Assembly: GCF_004216905.1 (NCBI RefSeq)
Contig: NZ_SGXJ01000008.1
Location: 166,211-230,210, forward strand
Reading direction: 5' to 3'
Length of the DNA: 64,000 nucleotides
Source of the DNA: Kribbella sp. VKM Ac-2569
GTDB taxonomy: Bacteria; Actinomycetota; Actinomycetes; Propionibacteriales; Kribbellaceae
Under the pieces are notes generated by a model, which was not told where the DNA came from, made no database searches, and saw nothing but the letters and a program-made list of their open reading frames with translations. Shown here in pieces: positions 44,513 to 53,687 of the stretch. The position numbers and the translations under genes were made by a program. Positions within the stretch are counted from its first letter, which is position 1. Every line of letters begins with the position of its first letter.

Positions 44513-46305
44513 GCGGCCTGGCGGTCCTGGACCGCCTTGATCCGCGGTACGTCGAGCTTGTTGCTGCGGTCGAAGTTGTAGATGCCGTTCTCTTCCTGGA
44601 AGACGTCGGTCAGCTGCGTGTAGCAGTAGCCGAACATCAACTCGTTGTCGAGCAGCGCGTCGACGAGGCCGGCGAAGCGGGTGTAGAAGTCCTCTTCGTT
44701 CGCGACCCGCTGGCCGTAGCCCCAGGAGTCCGCGGAGTTCCCGCTCTTCCCAGCGGCTGCCTTCTCCTCGTTCCACCAGATGCCGCCGAACTCGCTGCAG
44801 AAGTACGGCTGGCCGTCGTACGCCAAGGAGATCGGCTTGCCCTCGGGGCCGCCGGTGTTGCCGTACGGCTTGTTGTTCACGAGATCCGCCATCTGCTTCG
44901 CGAACTCGGCCGGGTCCTGCTCGTAGTTGTGCGAGTCCCAGACGTCCGTCTCCGGCACGCGGTGCGAGTACCCGGACGCGTCGAGCACCGGACGGCTGGT
45001 GTCGGCGGCCTTGGTGGCCAGGAACATCGCCCGCGTCACGTCGTCGAGCTGGGTGATCCGGTCGTGCAGCAACTGGTGCGTCTCGTTCAGCGGGCACCAG
45101 CCGACGATGCTCGGGTGGCTGTAGTCGCGTTCGACCGCCTCGAGCCACTGGCCGACGTACGACGCGGTCGGCTGCTGGTTTTCCTTGTCGGTGTTACCGA
45201 CGCCGGAGCCCCAGTCGCCGAACTCGCCCCAGACCAGGTACCCGAGCCGGTCCGCGTGGTACAGGAACCGCTCCTCGAACACCTTCTGGTGCAGACGCGC
45301 GCCGTTGAACCCGGCCGCCAGGCTGAGCTCGATGTCGCGGACCAGCGCCTCCTCGGACGGGGCGGTCATCAGGCTCTCCGGCCAGTACCCCTGGTCCAGC
45401 ACGAGCCGCTGGAACACGTGCTTGCCGTTGATCAGGATCGCCTTGCCGTTGATGCTCACCGACCGCAGCCCGGCGTACGAGTCGGCTCCGTCGACCACGT
45501 TGCCGTCGGCATCGATCAGCTCGAGGCGTACGTCGTACAGGTGCGGATCCGTGGTGTCCCAGAGGCGGACGCGGTCGGCCGGGACCTGCAGGGTCAGGCG
45601 CGGCGCCAGGTCGAGGTCGGCGCGGACCTCGTGCCTGACGATCTCCCCGTCGGCATCCTTGAGGGTGGCCTTGATCGTGTAGCCGGCCTTGTTGGCCGAG
45701 ACCGGGACCTCGAGGTGGAAGCTAGAGCCCGCGACGTCCGGGGTGATCCGGGGCCGCTTCAGGTGCACCGTAGGAACCGCCTCGAGCCAGACGGTCTGCC
45801 AGATGCCGGTGGTACGCGTGTAGAGGCAGCTGTGGTTGAAGTACAGCTGGCTCTGCTTGCCGCGCGCCTGCGGACCGCGGTGCGTGTCGCGGGCGCGGAC
45901 GACGATGGTCGCCTCCTCGCCGGGCTTGGCGACGTGATGCAGGTTGGCGCTGAACGGGGTGAACCCGCCGCGGTGCCGGACCACTTCCTCGCCGTTCACC
46001 CAGACGGTGGTGTCGTGGTCGACGGCCTGGAAGTGCAGTACGGCGTCCTTGCCGTCCCACTCCGCGGGGATCGTGACGGTGGTGCGGTACCAGACCGCCT
46101 CCATGAAGTCGACGTCCTCGATCCCGGACAACTCGGTCTCCGGCGCGAACGGTACGACGATCCGCTGGGTCAGCTCGCGTTCCCGCAGGCCGCGCTCCAG
46201 CCCGGAGTCCGACCGGTCGATCTCGAACTGCCACTCGCCGTTCAGATTCACCCACTCGGGCCGAACGAACTGCGGACGCGGGTACTCCGCACGAGGCTGC
46301 GACAT
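44497..46305 (-). CDS. glycoside hydrolase family 2 (beta-galactosidase/glucuronidase-like)
   Basis: 602 residues from ATG 46305. The N-terminal galactose-binding domain has EWVNLNGEWQFEID, a beta-sandwich follows, then the TIM barrel. Catalytic residues are visible: the acid/base Glu in CPLNETHQ and the nucleophile in CSEFGG. It hydrolyses terminal beta-linked sugars; the exact sugar is uncertain. There is no signal peptide, so the substrate is probably imported first. It is much shorter than E. coli LacZ (about 1024) but normal for the glucuronidase-like subgroup. Confidence 0.92.
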   Translation of the reverse strand: MSQPRAEYPRPQFVRPEWVNLNGEWQFEIDRSDSGLERGLRERELTQRIVVPFAPETELSGIEDVDFMEAVWYRTTVTIPAEWDGKDAVLHFQAVDHDTTVWVNGEEVVRHRGGFTPFSANLHHVAKPGEEATIVVRARDTHRGPQARGKQSQLYFNHSCLYTRTTGIWQTVWLEAVPTVHLKRPRITPDVAGSSFHLEVPVSANKAGYTIKATLKDADGEIVRHEVRADLDLAPRLTLQVPADRVRLWDTTDPHLYDVRLELIDADGNVVDGADSYAGLRSVSINGKAILINGKHVFQRLVLDQGYWPESLMTAPSEEALVRDIELSLAAGFNGARLHQKVFEERFLYHADRLGYLVWGEFGDWGSGVGNTDKENQQPTASYVGQWLEAVERDYSHPSIVGWCPLNETHQLLHDRITQLDDVTRAMFLATKAADTSRPVLDASGYSHRVPETDVWDSHNYEQDPAEFAKQMADLVNNKPYGNTGGPEGKPISLAYDGQPYFCSEFGGIWWNEEKAAAGKSGNSADSWGYGQRVANEEDFYTRFAGLVDALLDNELMFGYCYTQLTDVFQEENGIYNFDRSNKLDVPRIKAVQDRQAAYEKD

Positions 46306-46406
46306 AGTTGTCTCCCGTGGTGCTTGATCGGTGGCGGGACACGAGCACTTTACAACGTTGGAATAGCCCCAGCAATGGCCAGTTCCACCCACTGGAAACG
46401 GTCTGC

Positions 46407-47132
46407 TCAGGGCTGGCTTGTCGTGAGGAGGGCGGCGTTGAGGAAGTCGGGGCCGAAGGTGCCTTCGCGGTCCGGTTGTACGGCGCGGAGCTCGATCGGG
46501 GTGAGGGCGCCGAAGATCGTGCCGAGGTCCTCGAGGGAGAACGTCGCACCGCCGTACGTGTCTCCGGTCGTGACCACCTCGAGGTCGCTGGGCGTCTCCA
46601 TCCGCTCGGCGGCGAACGCGACGATCCCGAACCGCCCACCGGGGCGCACGAGCGGGAGGACGCGCTGCAGGTACGTGATCCGGCGGTGCGGGGCGATGTG
46701 GTGAAAGCACCCGGAGTCGTACACCACGTCGTACTCACCGGTCGGCAGCGGATCACGCAGTACGTCGACCGCTGTCAACGTGACCGCGGCGGGCATCGTC
46801 GGCCGTAGCGTGTCGAGGAGGTCCGCGGCGAGGTCGATCCCGTCGACGGTCGCGCCCTGCTCGGCGAACCACCTGGTGTTGCGACCCGCACCGCAGCCGA
46901 CGTCCAGAACGCGCGCATTCTCGAGCTCTCCGAGCAGGCCTCGCTCGTGCCAATCGACCAGCGGCTCGTCCGGGAGTTGGGTCGTGAGCGGATGTCCGGG
47001 CGTGGTGAGCAAGCCGGTCCAGTACTCCGCGGCGGAGGCGCTGGAGCGGTCTCCTCGCCCACTCGCACTCACCACCTGGTCGAGCACATCGAGCAACTGG
47101 TCAACCGTGAAAATGCGAGGTCCCGTCACCAC
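46407..47132 (-). CDS. class I SAM-dependent methyltransferase
   Basis: 241 residues. Motif I is ARVLDVGCGAGRNTRWF, with a following acidic DGIDLAADLL, and motif IV-like EYDVVYDSGCFHHI. A thiopurine-S-methyltransferase-like or generic small-molecule methyltransferase is likely. Start GTG 47132 overlaps the end of the GNAT gene by 32 bases, so the two are coupled. Confidence 0.85.
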   Translation of the reverse strand: MVTGPRIFTVDQLLDVLDQVVSASGRGDRSSASAAEYWTGLLTTPGHPLTTQLPDEPLVDWHERGLLGELENARVLDVGCGAGRNTRWFAEQGATVDGIDLAADLLDTLRPTMPAAVTLTAVDVLRDPLPTGEYDVVYDSGCFHHIAPHRRITYLQRVLPLVRPGGRFGIVAFAAERMETPSDLEVVTTGDTYGGATFSLEDLGTIFGALTPIELRAVQPDREGTFGPDFLNAALLTTSQP

Positions 47133-47586
47133 TGAATTCTACCGGAATTCCCTTTGCGTAGCAGCGTGTTCCAGGCTGATCGACGTACTTTCCCCAGGGT
47201 GCTGTCAGCGTGTATCCGCTCGACTCATAGAGGGCGATCGCCTCGGGCTGGAGCTCGCCTGTGGACAAGCGAAGTGTGGGGTAGCCGGCCGCTTCCAGAG
47301 CGGCCAGCAAGGCACGTGCGTATCCCCGCCCACGTGCGGCCGGGACGACGTACATCCGCTTCACCTCGCCGTCGCCAGGATGCTCGCTGTCCGGCCCGAA
47401 CGCCTGTACGGCGCCACACCCGACGGCACGCCGCGCGTCGTCGAGCACCACGAAGTACCGCGCTCCGCCTTTGACCTGCGACCGCCCCTCGGCCCCGTAC
47501 TTCGCGACCAACTCGCCGTACGCCGCCGCCAACAGCTCACCCAGTTCGAGATCCTCCGCCGACCGTTCCTCCACGCTGTGCTTCAC
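47101..47586 (-). CDS. GNAT-family N-acetyltransferase
   Basis: 161 residues with the acetyl-CoA motif MYVVPAARGRGYARALL (R-G-x-G-x-A) and the downstream YPTLRLSTGELQPEAIALYESSGY, both typical of GNAT. The acceptor is unknown. It overlaps the methyltransferase start, suggesting an operon. Confidence 0.88.
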   Translation of the reverse strand: MKHSVEERSAEDLELGELLAAAYGELVAKYGAEGRSQVKGGARYFVVLDDARRAVGCGAVQAFGPDSEHPGDGEVKRMYVVPAARGRGYARALLAALEAAGYPTLRLSTGELQPEAIALYESSGYTLTAPWGKYVDQPGTRCYAKGIPVEFSGDGTSHFHG

Positions 47587-47777
47587 CCCCGCATCGTAAA
47601 AGCAGGTGAGCTGGTACGGCGGCGCGCCCTAGGCTGTTGCTCGATGCAGCGTTTCTGAAGGTGTAGGTACGTCGTGGCGGGCCCTGGACGGGGTCGGCTT
47701 GATGTGGCGTGCCTGCGCCGCGCTTCGACTGTTCTGTCGATCGCGAGCCTTCAGGAGCCTTCTTGTCCGGCATTGTC

Positions 47778-48734
47778 ATGCCCTGCATCACCGATCACCT
47801 CGTCCTGCGCACCATCGACGGCGCAACCGATCTCCTCATCGAGGAGCTCCGCGCGATGGCCTCGATCCATTCGATCCGTCAGGCGTCCGTCGACACCGTC
47901 GAGTGCACGCTCGACGGCTCGCTCGATGAACTCGCCGCCTGTGCGCTCTACTCCACGATCGCCGTACGCGATCCCGAGAAGTCGCTGCAATTCGGCGTAC
48001 TCGGCACCCTTCCGCAGCCGGTTCGGTTCCGGGTCGGCGTGGACGATCCGCAGCGTCGACGTACCGTGATCGGCGCGACCGAGCAACGATTCGGCTGGGT
48101 GAACCGGCCGGGCGACTGGGACGTCAACCTCGTCCCGTCCGGCGACGGGTGGATCGCGGAGTTCGGTCCGTTGTCGTGGACGCGGCGGTTCGGTGGTGTG
48201 GAACGGTTGCCCTGGTCAACCAACCTGGTCGTCGCCGAGGTACTGGTCCGATTGGCGAAGATCCGGGCCGGGCAGCGCGTCGTGGATCCGTTCTGCGGCA
48301 CCGGCACCATCCTTCACGCAGTACGCCGCCAACACCCAACCGCTCATCTCCTAGGCCTCGACCACGACCCCCGCGCACTCCGGATCGCGGCCGACAATGC
48401 GCTCCCCCTCGCTCGGGGCACGGCGGACGCTCTTCCGCTTGCGCCCGGCAGTGTGGATCGGGTGGTTGCGAATCTCCCGTTCGGCAAGCAGGTCGGTAGT
48501 CATCGCGCCAACCGCACCCTCTATCCCGCCGCCCTCAACGAGATCGCCCGAGTCCTCACCGCCGACGGTCGCGCCGTATTTCTCACCGAGGACAAACGCC
48601 TCCTCCACAGCACAATCGAGCGGCAGAACGGCCTGAAGCTCGTTCGCCAACGCCTCCTCAAATACAACGGCGCCACCCCGACCGCCTACATCCTCACCCG
48701 GACCCGACTAGCCAGGACCACGGTCGCACGATAA
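47778..48734 (+). CDS. RNA methyltransferase-like protein (TRM11/UPF0020 type)
   Basis: 318 residues. The catalytic half has DPFCGTGTILHAVRR (motif I), GLDHDPRALRIAADNA, and NLPFGKQVGSHRANR, the N-x-PF motif of N2-guanine RNA methyltransferases. The N-terminal half resembles a degenerate THUMP-like region (ITDHLVLRTIDGATDLLIEELRAM). ATG 47778 is the first start with plausible N-terminal sequence. Target RNA is not known. The ArsR gene follows 9 bases downstream. Confidence 0.8.
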   Translation: MPCITDHLVLRTIDGATDLLIEELRAMASIHSIRQASVDTVECTLDGSLDELAACALYSTIAVRDPEKSLQFGVLGTLPQPVRFRVGVDDPQRRRTVIGATEQRFGWVNRPGDWDVNLVPSGDGWIAEFGPLSWTRRFGGVERLPWSTNLVVAEVLVRLAKIRAGQRVVDPFCGTGTILHAVRRQHPTAHLLGLDHDPRALRIAADNALPLARGTADALPLAPGSVDRVVANLPFGKQVGSHRANRTLYPAALNEIARVLTADGRAVFLTEDKRLLHSTIERQNGLKLVRQRLLKYNGATPTAYILTRTRLARTTVAR

Positions 48735-48743
48735 CATCGCCGA

Positions 48744-49130
48744 ATGGCGATTGATCAGGTTGCGGTTGACGAGACGGCTGCGCTGGCGGTGGCGGGCTGT
48801 TTGTTTCACGGGTTCAGCGATGCGTCGCGGTTGGCGATCGTGCGGCACCTGGCGCTGGGGGAGCACCGGGTCGTCGACCTGACCGAACATCTCGGTCTCG
48901 CGCAGTCGACGGTCTCCAAGCACCTCGCATGCCTGCGTGACTGCGGGCTGGTCGAGTCGCGACCTCAGGGGCGGGCGTCGATGTTCAGCCTGTCGCACCC
49001 CGAGGCGACGATGGACCTGCTGTCGGCGGCCGAGCGCCTCCTCGGCCTGACCGGCGACGCCGTCGCCCTCTGCCCGAACTACGGCCTGACGCACGACGCG
49101 ACCACCACACCGGAGCCCAGCCATGGCTGA
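48744..49130 (+). CDS. cmtR: CmtR-like ArsR-family metal sensor
   Basis: 128 residues with the ArsR HTH LTEHLGLAQSTVSKHLACLRDCGLVESR. Cysteines 63 and 67 (HLACLRDC) and 110 (ALCPNYG) match in spacing the Cd/Pb site of mycobacterial CmtR (Cys57, Cys61, Cys102). It is predicted to repress until Cd(II) or Pb(II) binds. It overlaps the CDF transporter start by 8 bases, so sensor and pump are one operon. Confidence 0.82.
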   Translation: MAIDQVAVDETAALAVAGCLFHGFSDASRLAIVRHLALGEHRVVDLTEHLGLAQSTVSKHLACLRDCGLVESRPQGRASMFSLSHPEATMDLLSAAERLLGLTGDAVALCPNYGLTHDATTTPEPSHG

Positions 49131-49785
49131 ACCGCTGCAGCTGGGGACCGCTTGGGTGGTGGATCCTGCTGAGCGCCGGCGGTTGGGGAAGCGCGCGCAG
49201 TTGCTGGCCGGTGCATCCGTTGCGTACAACGTGGTTGAGGCGGTTGTTGCGATCACCTCCGGCCTGGTGGCCGGCTCGGTCGCGTTGGTCGGGTTCGGTC
49301 TGGACTCGGTCGTCGAGGTCTCCAGCGGACTGATCATCCTGTGGCAGTTCCGCCACCCGCTCCCCGAGTCCCGAGAACGTCAGGCCCTTCGACTGCTGGC
49401 GTTCTCATTCTTCGCACTCGCGGCGTACGTCGGCTTCGAGTCGATCCGCACGCTGATCACCGGAGCCGATCCTGAGACGTCTCCGGTCGGAATCGGTCTG
49501 GCCGTCGCGTCGCTGATCGTGATGCCGTTCCTCTCCTGGGCGCAACGCCGTACCGGAAAGGCGCTGGGATCGAACGCCGTCGTCGCAGACTCGACGCAGA
49601 CGCTCCTGTGCACATACCTGTCCGCGGTGCTCCTCGTAGGGCTCGTCCTGAACGCAACCCTCGGCTGGTCCTGGGCGGACCCGATCGCCGGCCTGATCAT
49701 CGCCGCCGTCGCAGTCCGCGAAGGTATTGAGGCTTGGCGCGGCGACGGCTGCTGCTCACCCATCGGCGGTCCTTGTCGAAGCTGA
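49123..49785 (+). CDS. cation diffusion facilitator (metal efflux)
   Basis: 220 residues with six hydrophobic segments. It includes SVALVGFGLDSVVEVSSGLIILWQF and LGSNAVVADSTQTLLCTYLSAVL, typical CDF sequence with the D...D metal-site pairs (FGLD-SVVE, DSTQT). A short Cys-containing tail, GDGCCSPIGGPC, may help capture metal. It exports divalent or soft metals from the cytoplasm and, given its CmtR-like partner, probably cadmium or lead. Confidence 0.87.
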   Translation: MAEPLQLGTAWVVDPAERRRLGKRAQLLAGASVAYNVVEAVVAITSGLVAGSVALVGFGLDSVVEVSSGLIILWQFRHPLPESRERQALRLLAFSFFALAAYVGFESIRTLITGADPETSPVGIGLAVASLIVMPFLSWAQRRTGKALGSNAVVADSTQTLLCTYLSAVLLVGLVLNATLGWSWADPIAGLIIAAVAVREGIEAWRGDGCCSPIGGPCRS

Positions 49786-49884
49786 CCCCGCGGCGTGCAG
49801 CAGGAGTGCGGGGCTGCACTCACACCACACGCCGGCGCAGAGCACGTCCTGGGCGCTGCGTGGTGCGGACGCGCGCCGCTGGGG

Positions 49885-51465
49885 TCAGATTGTGGCGAAG
49901 GAGGGTGGGCCCGTGTCGGCGTCGTTCGGGGTGCGCTCGCCCCAGACGGCGAACCGGGCGGCTTCCGCGCGGGTCAGTTCGTCGGCGTGCCAGCGGCTGG
50001 GTCTCACGCCGGGTGCGGCGGCTGCGGGCGTGGCGGTGTCACCCCACGGATCGTCTTGTGGGGTTGAGATTTGGGGCGTTGGGTGGCCGGTGGACGTGAG
50101 TTGGCCGTCCGATGGACCCGAGGGCGTGGGGGACTCACCCGGCGGCTCGTGTGGCCGGGGTGGGTCGGCCCAGGTGGGTCTGGTGACGTGGACTTGGCCG
50201 TTGGTGATGGTGATGGTCCAGTGGCCGTGGTGCAGGTCGGTGTGGTGGCGGCGACAGACCAGGGCGAGGTTCTCGACCTTGGTCTCACCGCCGTCGATCC
50301 AGGAGATCAGGTGGTGTGCGTCGCACATGACTGGCGGCGCATTGCAGACCACGCAGCCGCGGTCGCGGGTGTTCAGGGCACGGCGCATCGCCTTGGTGAC
50401 GAGGCGTTCGCAGCGGCCGACGTCCAGGGGTTCGGAGTTGGAGCCGAGCACGATCGGGATGACCTTGGCGTCGCAGGCGAGGCGGCGGATGGTGGCCGCG
50501 GACAGCCCGTTGCCGTAGACGGTCTGCCCGATCGCGTCCGCGGTGGCCGCCTTCAGGTCCTGGAAGTCGATGGTGACGGTGAGGTTCGCCTTCGCCCCGA
50601 ACCCCGGCACCGTGTCCACGACCCCAACCGCGCCGTTGTCCGGCTCGCTCCGTGTCTCCGTCGCTGAGGTATCCGAGTCTCCGGCGCCCGGCGTGGTGCG
50701 GGGCATGGTGGGGCGGGGCATGGTGGGTGAGGGGGTGCCTGCGTCGAGGGCGGTGGCGGCCAGCGTCAAGGTGGTGCTGAGGGCATCGGCCTGGCGCTTT
50801 TCGCGGGAGCGGGGGTCGCGCTCCCCGTCGACGGTCTTGTGGGGGCGGGCGCCGGTGACGATGAGCGTGCGGAGGAGCTCGGCGTTCTCGTTGGCGAGGT
50901 AGCCCTTGAACTTGACGCCGCGGTCGGCCGTCTTCAACGTCAAGGTCTCGCGGGCAGCGGCCTTGTCCTCTTCGGGTTCGGGGCCGTCGGTGTCGAGGAT
51001 GTCGCGGGACTGCTCGGCAGCCGCACGCAGATCGGCCGGCGACAGGTGCCGGGCGAGGCGCACCAGTTCCTCTTCGGCGAACTCCAGATCGGCCACCGGC
51101 ACCGTCGTCGGAACCTTTTCCAGGGCGGTCACGATCGCTTCGGCCTGGGCCGGCCGCAACAGCACCGCAGGCACCGAACCGTCGTCGGGCCCATCGGGGT
51201 CGGGCAGCGCGGCGACGACCGCCGCATACTTGGGCAGGACACGGGCCAGGCGGACGTCGCGGTAGGCGCGGGCGTGGTCGAGGCGGTAGCGGAACTCCAC
51301 GTACTGGACCATGTCCCGGGCACCGACCCGCTCGGCGTACCCGGACTTGTCCATCGCCGCGATGATCCGCAACCGACGGGTCTCGATCCGGGCCAGGTCG
51401 GCGTCGGCCTGGTCGAGAGCGCGCTCCAGCTCCGCATCGCTCATCAACTCAGGCTGCTTCTCCAT
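49885..51465 (-). CDS. 13E12-type (DUF222) HNH endonuclease-like protein
   Basis: 526 residues. A DUF222 helical region (about 1-300) is followed by a variable Pro/Thr linker, then a C-terminal HNH: CVVCNAPPVMCDAHHLISWIDGG...LVCRRHHTDLHH with the zinc cysteines in place. 13E12-family genes are abundant in actinobacteria and several are DNA-damage inducible. This one carries an excellent PafBC-type promoter directly upstream. The cleavage target is unknown. The gene stands alone, and the 100 bases after its end hold no feature. Confidence 0.9.
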   Translation of the reverse strand: MEKQPELMSDAELERALDQADADLARIETRRLRIIAAMDKSGYAERVGARDMVQYVEFRYRLDHARAYRDVRLARVLPKYAAVVAALPDPDGPDDGSVPAVLLRPAQAEAIVTALEKVPTTVPVADLEFAEEELVRLARHLSPADLRAAAEQSRDILDTDGPEPEEDKAAARETLTLKTADRGVKFKGYLANENAELLRTLIVTGARPHKTVDGERDPRSREKRQADALSTTLTLAATALDAGTPSPTMPRPTMPRTTPGAGDSDTSATETRSEPDNGAVGVVDTVPGFGAKANLTVTIDFQDLKAATADAIGQTVYGNGLSAATIRRLACDAKVIPIVLGSNSEPLDVGRCERLVTKAMRRALNTRDRGCVVCNAPPVMCDAHHLISWIDGGETKVENLALVCRRHHTDLHHGHWTITITNGQVHVTRPTWADPPRPHEPPGESPTPSGPSDGQLTSTGHPTPQISTPQDDPWGDTATPAAAAPGVRPSRWHADELTRAEAARFAVWGERTPNDADTGPPSFATI

Positions 51466-51472
51466 GCATCAA

Positions 51473-51495
51473 AGCCTAGCCACCCCCACCGACAG
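51473..51495 (-). promoter_or_regulatory. RecA-independent DNA-damage (PafBC-type) promoter of the HNH gene
   Basis: On the minus strand CTGTCGGTG (51487-51495), an exact 8-base spacer (51479-51486) and TAGGCT (51473-51478) match tTGTCRgtg-N8-TAnnnT at every defined core position. The ATG lies 7 bases after the -10, so the mRNA is leaderless or nearly so. Confidence 0.85.
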
Positions 51496-51566
51496 TTTTC
51501 AAAGCCAGAACCTCCTTATTTTCAAGGGATTCTGTTATCCACAGCCGAAACATCTTGTGGATCTTG

Positions 51567-52436
51567 CTATGGGCAACCGAGTAGTCGGGCTCCGTTCGTC
51601 CGGCAGACCGCGCGTAGCCAGTCGTCGCCTAGCTCAAGCGATTCCAGGGACGTGAGTTGGACGGCGTACTCGTAAGGGATGTTGGGGAAGTCGGTGCCCA
51701 GGACGATGCGGTCCTGGAGGTCGGCCAGGCGGGGCACCAGGTCGCGGGGGAAGGGCATCAAGGATTCGGTGAAGGGGGTCAGGGCCATCGTCGTGTCGAG
51801 ATGTACGTTCGGGTACGACGTGAGCGCGAGATGCTCGGCGTACTCCGGCATTCCGAGGTGAGCGATCACCGCGGTCAACTGAGGATGCCGTCGCAGTACC
51901 TCACCCATCGGCCCGGGACCGGTGTGCCGCCCGGGGATCGGGCCGGAACCGCAATGGACGACAACTGGTACGCCGGCCTCCGCCAACTGGCCCCACACGT
52001 CGTCGAGCTCACCGGACCGCGGATCGTAGTCGCCGACCTGAACATGCACCTTGAAGATCCGGGTCCCCAACTCCAACGCCTCGCGGACATACCCAGCCGC
52101 TGAAGCCTCGGGGAAGAACGTCCCGCTCGCCACACACCCAGGCGTCACAGCGGCGAAGTCCCGCGCCCACGCGTTCAACGACGCGGCCATACCGGGCTTG
52201 TGTGGATAGATCAGCGCCGGAAACGCCAGCACCCCCAACGAATCCAGCGTTTTCAGCCGCTCGTCGACCGAGGTCCGGTAGGTGATCGGCCAGTCGGCCC
52301 CGTAATGCTCGGACGCCTGGTCGAAGTACGCCCAGACCGCGTTCATCATCCGGTCCGGCAGGAAGTGCACATGCACATCCACGAGCCCGTCGAGCCCAAG
52401 CCGCCGCCACCATGCCGGTACTTCAGAGTCACGCAC
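51567..52436 (-). CDS. amidohydrolase-2 family protein
   Basis: 289 residues of the TIM-barrel amidohydrolase family. HVH in LVDVHVHFLPD (metal), KVHVQVGDYD, VVHCGSG (metal His), AHLGMPE and GTDFP (catalytic Asp). It may be a hydrolase or decarboxylase; the substrate is not known. It starts only 4 bases after the end of the ATP-grasp gene and is the last member of the four-gene minus-strand operon 55470-51567. Confidence 0.83.
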   Translation of the reverse strand: MRDSEVPAWWRRLGLDGLVDVHVHFLPDRMMNAVWAYFDQASEHYGADWPITYRTSVDERLKTLDSLGVLAFPALIYPHKPGMAASLNAWARDFAAVTPGCVASGTFFPEASAAGYVREALELGTRIFKVHVQVGDYDPRSGELDDVWGQLAEAGVPVVVHCGSGPIPGRHTGPGPMGEVLRRHPQLTAVIAHLGMPEYAEHLALTSYPNVHLDTTMALTPFTESLMPFPRDLVPRLADLQDRIVLGTDFPNIPYEYAVQLTSLESLELGDDWLRAVCRTNGARLLGCP

Positions 52437-52440
52437 GCCT

Positions 52441-53676
52441 CTAGCCTGCCTGATCGGCCAGCCAGAGGTCGGTGAGGCCCTTGAAGTGGGCCATGAACTT
52501 CTCCTGCTCGTGCGGCGGGTACGTCGCGGCGACGGTCTCCTGGAGTATGCGGGCGAAGTCGGGGCCGGCTACCCAGTCCCGGACCCGCAGATCGAAGTCG
52601 CCCAGGTGGGCGGCGCACCATTCGTGGTACTTCGTGGTTTCGAAGTGCTCGTCCGCGAGGGCCAGGTATGCGTTCAGCTTGGCGCCGTAGTCCAAGGAAG
52701 TGTCGTCCGCGATCTCGAAGTACCGCTCCGTGTGCAGGTCCACCGACGAACGCCGGCCGGTCGCCAGGCAGAAGACCGACCACTTCACCAGCGCACTCAG
52801 CGCCCACGGGAAGTAGTAGTGCAGTGACGTGACCGCGACGTCAGGGCAGGCGTTGGCGTAGTCGATCGGGTGCACCGAGTCGCCCTTGACCAGCATCTCG
52901 CAGGAGTTGAACTCCCAGCCGAAGAACGCGTTCACGATCCGGCTGATCGCGACCGTCTCGTGGCCGGCGGCGGGGCTGAGGAAGTCGTGCGAGACGGCGT
53001 ACCGGTTGTGCATCGGCTGGTCCGGGCGGAAGTCCATCACCATCGTCTCGGCGCCGATCGACAGCGCCCGCGCGAACTTGTCGTACTCGATGGTCGCCTG
53101 GAGGTGCATCAGCATCTCGCCGGACTCGTCGTACGCGCGGTGCAGATCGTCACGATCCCCGATCCGCGAGACCCCGCGCCAGCCGCCGCCGTCGAACGGC
53201 TTCATGTACAGCGGGTACCCGAGGTCGTCGGCGATCGCGTCCAGGTCGAACGGCCGGTTGTACGTCGCCGACGTGTACGCCCAGCGCACGTTGTCGAGGG
53301 GGTTCTTGTACGGCACCAGCACGGTCCGCGGGATCTTCAGGCCGAGGCGGAGCATCGCGCAGTACGCCGAGTGCTTCTCCATGGACTGGAACGTGAACGG
53401 GGAGTTCAGCAGGTACGTGCCGTTCATCAGCGCGGCCTTCTTCAGCCACTCGCGCGGGTGGTAGTACCAGTACGCGAGGCGGTCGATCACCAGCCCGACG
53501 CGCACCGGATCGTTCAGGTCGAACGGCTCGATGGTCAGCCGCCGGGACCCGAACTCGTGCTCGTGGCCGTCGATCGTCACCGGCCCGACCCGCTGCAGCA
53601 ACGCCTCGAACGCCTGCGGCCAGTCCTCCTCGGCCCCCAGCAACAACCCGATCAGATGACGTGAACGATCACTCAC
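52441..53676 (-). CDS. ATP-grasp ligase
   Basis: 411 residues from GTG 53676, preceded by GAGGAG. ATP-grasp features: YPLYMKPFDGGGWRGV (nucleotide-binding lysine and glycine loop), ATIEYDKFARAL, and EFNSCEMLVKGDSVHPIDYANACPD, with acidic and Asn metal ligands. These enzymes join a carboxylate to an amine through an acyl-phosphate. Substrates cannot be read from the sequence. It is embedded in an operon with two alpha/beta hydrolases and an amidohydrolase. Confidence 0.75.
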   Translation of the reverse strand: MSDRSRHLIGLLLGAEEDWPQAFEALLQRVGPVTIDGHEHEFGSRRLTIEPFDLNDPVRVGLVIDRLAYWYYHPREWLKKAALMNGTYLLNSPFTFQSMEKHSAYCAMLRLGLKIPRTVLVPYKNPLDNVRWAYTSATYNRPFDLDAIADDLGYPLYMKPFDGGGWRGVSRIGDRDDLHRAYDESGEMLMHLQATIEYDKFARALSIGAETMVMDFRPDQPMHNRYAVSHDFLSPAAGHETVAISRIVNAFFGWEFNSCEMLVKGDSVHPIDYANACPDVAVTSLHYYFPWALSALVKWSVFCLATGRRSSVDLHTERYFEIADDTSLDYGAKLNAYLALADEHFETTKYHEWCAAHLGDFDLRVRDWVAGPDFARILQETVAATYPPHEQEKFMAHFKGLTDLWLADQAG

Positions 53677-53687
53677 GTGGACTCTCC

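Noticed and set aside
45185..45193. TTGTCGGTG, the upstream half of the damage promoter
   Set aside because: It lies inside the GH2 gene on the antisense strand and no TAnnnT follows at 8 or 9 bases.
44254..46704. 816-residue open frame on the plus strand
   Set aside because: It is antisense to the GH2 gene and has no recognisable motif; its length comes from G+C-rich codon bias. The opposite strand has catalytic motifs.
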